NCBI RefSeq assembly: GCF_008042275.1
Contig: NZ_RDBK01000043.1
Coordinates: 1,342,548-1,406,547 of the forward strand
DNA from: Streptomyces sp. OR43
GTDB taxonomy: Bacteria; Actinomycetota; Actinomycetes; Streptomycetales; Streptomycetaceae
Direction: 5' to 3'
Length of the DNA stretch: 64,000 nucleotides
The translations under genes and the position numbers were made by a program. The notes beneath the pieces are model-generated. The model saw only the letters and a program-made list of their open reading frames with translations. It was not told where the DNA came from and did not search any database. Shown here piece by piece: positions 59,090-64,000 of this stretch (position 1 is the first letter of the stretch; the number at the start of each line of letters is the position of its first letter).

Positions 59090-60037
59090 TCAGAGATCCA
59101 CCCTCGTGGCCAGGTATTTCCAGTTCGAGTCGAAGAACGCCTGGCACTTCTGCACGACTCCGCGCCTGTTCTCGGCGTCGTCGTCGGAGGCACGGTACGG
59201 AAAGAGGGTGGCTCCCGTGCCGTACGCATCGTAGATCCCGACTTCCTCACGGTCCGGAAGGAGCTGGATGGTGCCCACATCCGGGACGTAGAAGCCCTGA
59301 AGTGCCAGGTGGCGGTTCAGAATGTACAGCTTCACCTGGGGCGAGAACGGCACCACTCGCACCTCGACCTCGACTTCCGGCGCGGGAGTGCAGCGCTGGA
59401 GCTCGTACAGAGCCTCCTTGAACATGGTCGCGTGGCTCTGCAGGATCGCCTTCAGCCGCTGCCGTACGCGGGGCTCGTCCGCACCGTCGATCCGGCGGGG
59501 GATCGCCAGATTCGGGGAGTCGCAGTCCGGAAGCATCAGGCGGGCCTTGATGCTGCGAGGCGGCGGGATCTCGCCCTCCATGATCCGGTCCTTCTGGTCC
59601 GACACCCGCTTGGTCAAGGATTCCGTGGTCATCGAGAAGACATCGAGGGTCACTTCGGGTGCTTCGAACGCCTCTGCCAGATACGGCTTGAGCATCACGG
59701 GCGTGACGCCCTCCGACTCCACCGCCCAGGTGTCGCCCCCGCCTCCTCCCTCGACGGAACCGCCGTCACGGCGCATGGTGCGCCGGCCGCCCTGCGCTCC
59801 GCCCCTCACGAAGGAGCCGCTGCCCTGGCGGGTGACGATGAGTTCGTCCCGGCGCAGCAGTTTCAGCGCTTCGTTGATCGTTGCGGGGGAGACGCCGAAT
59901 CGCTCGGCAAGCTGCGCACGCGTCGGCAGCCGGTCGCCCGGCCCCCACTCCTCGCTGTTGATGCCCCGGCGCAACTTATCGGCGATGCGCTGGTAGGCGA
60001 ACTCACCCTCAGCCAGGCCCTGCTCACGATTCGTCAC
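59090..60037 (-). CDS. GntR-family regulator with a novel C-terminal domain (cassette 1)
   Basis: This 315-aa protein has a GntR winged helix at about 12-75 (LPTRAQLAERFGVSPATINEAL, RQGSGSFVRGG). The C-terminal domain of about 220 residues is not the usual FCD or UTRA pattern; it has KLYILNRHLALQGFYVP and FFDSNWKYLATRV. The regulator at 60479 has the same C-terminal scheme. It starts at GTG 60037 without a clear ribosome site and is divergent from the small membrane gene at 60294. Confidence 0.8.
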   Translation of the reverse strand: MTNREQGLAEGEFAYQRIADKLRRGINSEEWGPGDRLPTRAQLAERFGVSPATINEALKLLRRDELIVTRQGSGSFVRGGAQGGRRTMRRDGGSVEGGGGGDTWAVESEGVTPVMLKPYLAEAFEAPEVTLDVFSMTTESLTKRVSDQKDRIMEGEIPPPRSIKARLMLPDCDSPNLAIPRRIDGADEPRVRQRLKAILQSHATMFKEALYELQRCTPAPEVEVEVRVVPFSPQVKLYILNRHLALQGFYVPDVGTIQLLPDREEVGIYDAYGTGATLFPYRASDDDAENRRGVVQKCQAFFDSNWKYLATRVDL

Positions 60038-60041
60038 ATCA

Positions 60042-60141
60042 CAACCATACAACCACCCACCAGCAGCGGGCACTTCGGGTGCACAACCATGAAAATCACA
60101 CGACCACATCCACCGCCAACCAAACCCGAGCAACCATACAA
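60042..60141. repeat. CAACCATACAA direct repeats upstream of the GntR gene
   Basis: CAACCATACAA occurs at 60042-60052 and 60131-60141, in the 256-bp divergent gap between GntR and the small membrane gene. They are candidate operator sites; the region also has ACTACTCATTCGTAGG. Confidence 0.5.
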
Positions 60142-60293
60142 GTTTACGACTACTCATTCGTAGGGACACTTACACTCAAGCCAACCAGTCAAATCTAAGA
60201 GGTTGATCGGTTGTTCTAGGTACACAGGCAGCGTCCACTCGGCACAACGGAGTGCGAGCACGACGCCCCTTCACCGCCGGAGGAGTGATCGTC

Positions 60294-60461
60294 ATGCCAT
60301 TCGTCACGCTGGGGCTCGAGCAGATCGTGCAGTGGAAGTACGGGCTGATGGGAACGGTGGGCTTCGCACTGCTGTCGTTCGGCCTCAAGGCGGGAAGCTC
60401 CAACTGCGCCTGCGCGGGAGCTTTGATTCTGGCCCTGCTCCTGGTCCCGACCGACACCTGA
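60294..60461 (+). CDS. Small membrane protein (cassette 1)
   Basis: This 55-aa protein (GGAGGAG before ATG 60294) is MPFVTLGLEQIVQWKYG followed by hydrophobic LMGTVGFALLSFGLK and CAGALILALLLVP segments. It is paralogous to the 57-aa protein at 61580, sharing the MP--TL-LEQ--QWK-G opening, GSVGF/GTVGF and a final CP/LP. Both lie divergent from a GntR gene of the same novel type. Function unknown. Confidence 0.65.
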   Translation: MPFVTLGLEQIVQWKYGLMGTVGFALLSFGLKAGSSNCACAGALILALLLVPTDT

Positions 60462-60478
60462 CCTGTGGCCGTATCTAG

Positions 60479-61351
60479 CTAAGACCTCAGGTCCACCGGA
60501 GTCGCAATGGTGTTCCACAGGCTCTCGAACCACTCCGCGGACTCCGCCACGAACTGCTGATCCCGCACACCGGCCGAACTTTCGAAGCGGAAGAGCGTCG
60601 AGAGACTCCCCAGCGCGTCATAGATCTGGGTGGGCGCACCCTTGATCACCTCCTCGCGCTCCTCCACCGTGTAGTACGCGAACAACGCCTCCACACTGTT
60701 CAGCACGTAGAGCTTCACCGGTGGCGTGAACGGCATCGCCCGCATCGTCACGTCGATACTCAGCGCACTGGTACTGCGCACCGCTTCAAGTCTCTGCAGC
60801 AGCACCTTCGCCTGAAGGTTTCGGTTGTCCAGCCAGCGGTCGTGCACCGCCTCGTCACCTTCAACCGGCTCGGTGCGACGCGGAAAGGCAAGGTCGATCT
60901 CACGGTCGGGGAGCAGCACCCGCAGCTTCACCGAACCCGGCCGGAGCACCCCCGTCGTGATCCGGGTCAGCGACTCCGACAGTGCGGGGACGAGCGACTC
61001 AGCCGTCAGGCAGAGCGCGTCGATGCGTACGTCGTCGCAGGCGAAGGCGTTCAGCATCCGGGCCCCGAGCACGGCCGCCGTCTGCTGAGGCGCCTGGGTC
61101 CCCGGCAGGCTCGCCACCTTGGGCGGAGCCCCCCGGGTGACGGCGGTCAGCAGACCGTCCCCCTGGAGGCGCTGCAACGCCTGCCGGACGACGCCCCTGT
61201 CGACGCCGAACTCACCAGCCAGTACGGCCTGGGTGGGCAGCGAGTCGCCCGACTTCAGTTCCCCGGTACGGATACGCGTCCGCAGCGCATCCGCCAGGTC
61301 CTCCGACGAGGGCTTACGACTGCCGTCCATCGCTGCGCGTTCTGGGTCCAC
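60479..61351 (-). CDS. GntR-family regulator with a novel C-terminal domain (cassette 2)
   Basis: This 290-aa protein has a GntR winged helix at about 14-75 (LPTQAVLAGEFGVDRGVVRQAL). The C-terminal domain has VKLYVLNSVEALFAYYTVEE and ESLWNTIATPVDLRS, parallel to the regulator at 59090. GTG 61351 or ATG 61330 is the start; neither has a ribosome site. It is divergent from the small membrane gene at 61580. Confidence 0.8.
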   Translation of the reverse strand: MDPERAAMDGSRKPSSEDLADALRTRIRTGELKSGDSLPTQAVLAGEFGVDRGVVRQALQRLQGDGLLTAVTRGAPPKVASLPGTQAPQQTAAVLGARMLNAFACDDVRIDALCLTAESLVPALSESLTRITTGVLRPGSVKLRVLLPDREIDLAFPRRTEPVEGDEAVHDRWLDNRNLQAKVLLQRLEAVRSTSALSIDVTMRAMPFTPPVKLYVLNSVEALFAYYTVEEREEVIKGAPTQIYDALGSLSTLFRFESSAGVRDQQFVAESAEWFESLWNTIATPVDLRS

Positions 61352-61579
61352 AACAGGACGCTACAACTCCGCGCCATGAAAAGGGAGTTGTTGGTGAGTT
61401 ACTTGAAGATGGTGCCAACTGGGGACAGCTCTCTCACCTTGTCGCGACCTCGCAGGGATCCGGCACGCCATCTGAGCACAGCACCTTCCGCTCACCCGTC
61501 CACCGTCGTACGGGTGTTGCTCGCGCATCGGCAGATTCCCCGAGCCTCTCCGCTCACCACCTCCTGAGGAGGGACCGCC

Positions 61580-61753
61580 ATGCCCTGGATCACCCTTGCC
61601 CTGGAGCAGTTCCTGCAGTGGAAACTCGGCGTCCTGGGAAGCGTGGGCTTCACCTTCACGGTCGTCGGCATCAAGTTCGGCAACGACAAGTGCCTGGCCG
61701 TGGGGGGCGCGACCCTTGCGCTCCTGATCTGCCCTCTGCCCGACGGGCAGTGA
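61580..61753 (+). CDS. Small membrane protein (cassette 2)
   Basis: This 57-aa protein (GAGGAGGGA before ATG 61580) is MPWITLALEQFLQWKLG, then hydrophobic VLGSVGFTFTVVGIKFG and LAVGGATLALLICPLP. Paralog of the protein at 60294. Two membrane helices with a short loop are predicted. It may be the output of the divergent GntR regulator; the role is unknown. Confidence 0.65.
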   Translation: MPWITLALEQFLQWKLGVLGSVGFTFTVVGIKFGNDKCLAVGGATLALLICPLPDGQ

Positions 61754-61892
61754 CTGCCGCTGTCGCGGAGCCGCACGGGCGGTTCAGAGCGCGGCCGGAC
61801 CTCGGACGTCGGTGGCGAGAAGTCCTCCGGCCACGAGAGCGACGCCGCCCCAGGCCAGTTCGAACGCGTGACTGTCACGGTGATGTCAGTAC

Positions 61893-63146
61893 CTAGAACA
61901 CATCCGGGCACCAGGCCCGCCGCCCCGTCCGCAGCATCCCGTCCGCCCGGGCCGCCGCTCCCGGGGTCAGCTCCTCGATACGGCCCAGGGCCGCCAGGCG
62001 CAGGGGCGACTCGTCGCCCAGGTACAGCGTGCCCAACTCGCGTACGTCCAAGGCCAGATCGGCCGAGCGCGTCGTCGGGGCGCAGGTGGCGCCGTCCGGG
62101 GTGGCGTCCAGGTGGAAGCGGCCCGCGGTGAGGCCGGCCGGGTCGTGGATGTCCAGGACCAGCGATCCGGGTACCGCGTAGGTGCGGGCCTCCAGTGCGC
62201 GGACGATGTCCAGGACGCGCACCCACAGGAAGTCCGCGTGCGTCACCACGCGGGCCGCGCGCGGGTCCGGGAGGAGGAGCGGGAGCAGGTCGTCGGGGGC
62301 GCGGTGGCCGGTGCGGATCGTGGCGATCCAGTCGACCGAGCAGAGGAAGTGCCACAGCGCCCGCTCCGCCGCCGGGGTCGCCGCGATCAGCCCGCGCACC
62401 GTCGCCCGGTTCAGCGGCTGCTTGGCGTCGCCCCAGTGGGCGTCGGCGCTGTAGGTCAGCAGCCCGTCGACGCTGCCGTCGGCCCCGCGGTACACGGCGT
62501 GGAACGGCTCGGTCCAGTGGTCGTGCGGGAAGAGCGACTGACCGGTGGCAAGGTCCCACCACCGTTCCCCACGGCTCACCACCCCGTGCTGCCGGGCCCG
62601 CAGCCGGTCGTGCAGGACCGGGCCCAGCTTCCGTACCTCCGCGCCGTCCACCAGGTCGATCCGGCCGCCGTCCTCGGGCGACGGGACCCGGAGATGCGGG
62701 TCGAGGCCCGTCCGCGGGATGTCGACCTCCCACTCGGTGGTCCAGGCGGCCGGGCCGAAGCCGTACCGTCCGTAGATCGGGTACTCGGCGGCGATCAGCG
62801 TGGCGGCCACATCGCCGCGCTCCTTCGCCGCCGCCAGGTCCGTGGCCATCAGCCGCGAGAGCAGTCCGCGACGCCGGTGCGTGGGCGACACCGTGACGTT
62901 GGTGACCGCGTCCGTCGGTACCGTGGCGCCGCCGACGACCGTCAGCTCCTGTGCGAACGACCGGAACGTCGCCACGCACCGCCCCGCGTCGAACACCCCC
63001 TGCGTGCGCGCCAGGTCGAGGTACGGCAGACGCCCCGTCACCTCCTCGTCCGACGGTGTCGGCGCGCGCAGGAAGCCGGTGTTCAGGGCGCGCAGCCAGT
63101 CAGGGAGCTCGGATGCGGAGATGGGGCGGGCGTCGAGGGTGCTCAT
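61893..63146 (-). CDS. Eis-like GNAT N-acetyltransferase
   Basis: This 417-aa protein has a GNAT domain with [20 protein letters not shown] (acetyl-CoA loop) and a long C-terminal part with SCP2-like features, as in Eis enhanced-intracellular-survival acetyltransferases. Start ATG 63146 (GTG 63155 possible). In actinobacteria Eis proteins can acetylate aminoglycosides; the substrate here is unknown. Confidence 0.85.
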   Translation of the reverse strand: MSTLDARPISASELPDWLRALNTGFLRAPTPSDEEVTGRLPYLDLARTQGVFDAGRCVATFRSFAQELTVVGGATVPTDAVTNVTVSPTHRRRGLLSRLMATDLAAAKERGDVAATLIAAEYPIYGRYGFGPAAWTTEWEVDIPRTGLDPHLRVPSPEDGGRIDLVDGAEVRKLGPVLHDRLRARQHGVVSRGERWWDLATGQSLFPHDHWTEPFHAVYRGADGSVDGLLTYSADAHWGDAKQPLNRATVRGLIAATPAAERALWHFLCSVDWIATIRTGHRAPDDLLPLLLPDPRAARVVTHADFLWVRVLDIVRALEARTYAVPGSLVLDIHDPAGLTAGRFHLDATPDGATCAPTTRSADLALDVRELGTLYLGDESPLRLAALGRIEELTPGAAARADGMLRTGRRAWCPDVF

Positions 63147-63273
63147 CCGCCTCACGCTAGGCGGGCGGGACCACAGATGTCACCGGCTTTTCGGGCGGCC
63201 CCGTCAGACCCGGTCCGGATGTCGCCGGCTTTTTGCGCGGCCCTCGGAACACCGTCCCCGAAACGCGGCCCCC

Positions 63274-64000
63274 TCAGAACGCCGCCCGGATCTCCCCGAC
63301 CTCCGCGCTGCCGCCCATCAGCGGCGCCCGGCCGATCCGCGACACCACCGGGGCGTCGACGCCGAGCAGACCCAGCGCGCGGGCCAGTACGGGGCCGAGG
63401 GCCCGGGTCGAACCGTCGTCGATCTTGAAGGCGAGCGCCCGGCCGTCCGCCAGTGCCACCGCCTGGACCGCCTCGGCGCCCATCTTGGACAGCGTCCCCG
63501 GCACCTCCCGCATCAACCAGGTGTCGGGGCGACGGGTGCCGGCCACGTACTCGGGATGGGCGCGCATCGCGTCCGCCACCCGGCGCTCCGCCGTGCCCTG
63601 CTCCGCCGTGACGAACGTACGGAACGCCCGGGCGAGGCCCACCAGCGACAGCGCCATCAGCGGGGCGCCGCAGCCGTCCGTGCCGACCGCGGCGACCGGC
63701 TCGCCCGCCGCCTCCTCGACGACCCGGTGGACCAGCTGCTGGAGCGGGTGGGCCGGGTCGAGGTACGTGGCCGGGTCCCAGCCGTTGCGCAGGCAGGCCG
63801 CGAGCATCGCCGCGTGCTTGCCCGAGCAGTTCATCGTGATCCGCTCCCGGACATGGCCCGCGGCGAGATACGTCTCCGCCTCCACCGGGTCCAGCGGGAG
63901 GTCGGGCGGGGTCTGCAGGTCCTCGGGCGCCAGTCCGTGCTCGGTGAGCATCTTCCGTACGAGATCGAGGTGGAAACCCTCACCCGAATGGCTCGCGGCG
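63274..64000 (-). CDS. L-asparaginase II family protein (5' end outside the window)
   Basis: The frame runs through the window edge with NCSGKHAAMLAACLRNGWDP, GTDGCGAPLMALSLVGLARA, and GTRRPDTWLMREVPGTLSKMGAEAVQ, the signatures of the R. etli-type (AnsA-like, thermolabile) asparaginase family. It hydrolyses asparagine to aspartate and ammonia. The N-terminal part lies beyond 64000. Confidence 0.88.
   Translation of the reverse strand, partial: AASHSGEGFHLDLVRKMLTEHGLAPEDLQTPPDLPLDPVEAETYLAAGHVRERITMNCSGKHAAMLAACLRNGWDPATYLDPAHPLQQLVHRVVEEAAGEPVAAVGTDGCGAPLMALSLVGLARAFRTFVTAEQGTAERRVADAMRAHPEYVAGTRRPDTWLMREVPGTLSKMGAEAVQAVALADGRALAFKIDDGSTRALGPVLARALGLLGVDAPVVSRIGRAPLMGGSAEVGEIRAAF

Overview
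The window is high-GC actinobacterial chromosome, almost certainly Streptomyces. It carries the Pho two-component locus phoP-phoR with divergent phoU-mtpA and a PHO box, gpmA, a YbjN-family gene, mshA (mycothiol synthesis) and an XRE regulator/HbhA-like/DUF2516 block. The order of these core genes resembles the Mycobacterium tuberculosis regX3-senX3-gpm1-Rv0487-mshA ... hbhA-Rv0474 region. This is old actinobacterial backbone into which foreign DNA has been inserted.

Layout. 1-5.6 kb: phoP, phoR, phoU, mtpA, an MFS exporter and gpmA. 5.6-24.4 kb: an 18.8-kb actinomycete integrative and conjugative element (AICE) inserted in the last codons of gpmA, bounded by an 18-bp direct repeat. Its backbone is of the pSAM2/SLP1 type: tyrosine integrase (frameshifted here), Xis, RepSA-like rolling-circle initiator, Spd/transfer proteins, an FtsK-like TraSA, a KorSA-like GntR repressor and a Pif-like Nudix protein. 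Its cargo includes a coupled three-gene module (DUF262, HEPN, DNA cytosine-5 methyltransferase), a second DUF262-HEPN pair, a coupled small-gene operon with two more GntR regulators, an unknown 120-aa gene and a GIY-YIG-like protein. 24.4-36.7 kb: backbone again, with a toxin-antitoxin-like pair, a lipoprotein, a kinase-like protein, a secreted beta-helix protein, YbjN, mshA, a methyltransferase, an NlpC/P60 hydrolase, a PP2C response regulator, DUF2516, the HbhA-like protein and the XRE regulator. 36.8-46 kb: an accessory island lying between a truncated and a full copy of the same Nudix gene. It holds a 1515-aa trypsin-STAND-helical repeat protein with its Trypco2 partner, a decayed transposase and a MarR/NmrA pair. 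46-57 kb: a MerR-PP2C fusion and many regulator/target pairs (HxlR/thioesterase, TetR/SDR, TetR/Drr-type ABC exporter) with visible operators. 57-64 kb: an APH-like kinase, a HAD phosphatase, two tandem divergent cassettes of GntR regulator plus small membrane protein, an Eis-like acetyltransferase and a partial L-asparaginase.

For conflict biology, the window combines a conjugative element carrying two DUF262-HEPN units (one with a methyltransferase) with a separate chromosomal trypsin-STAND/Trypco2 system. I saw no rRNA, tRNA or CRISPR array. All functional statements rest on reading the translations and motifs by eye; no database search was run.
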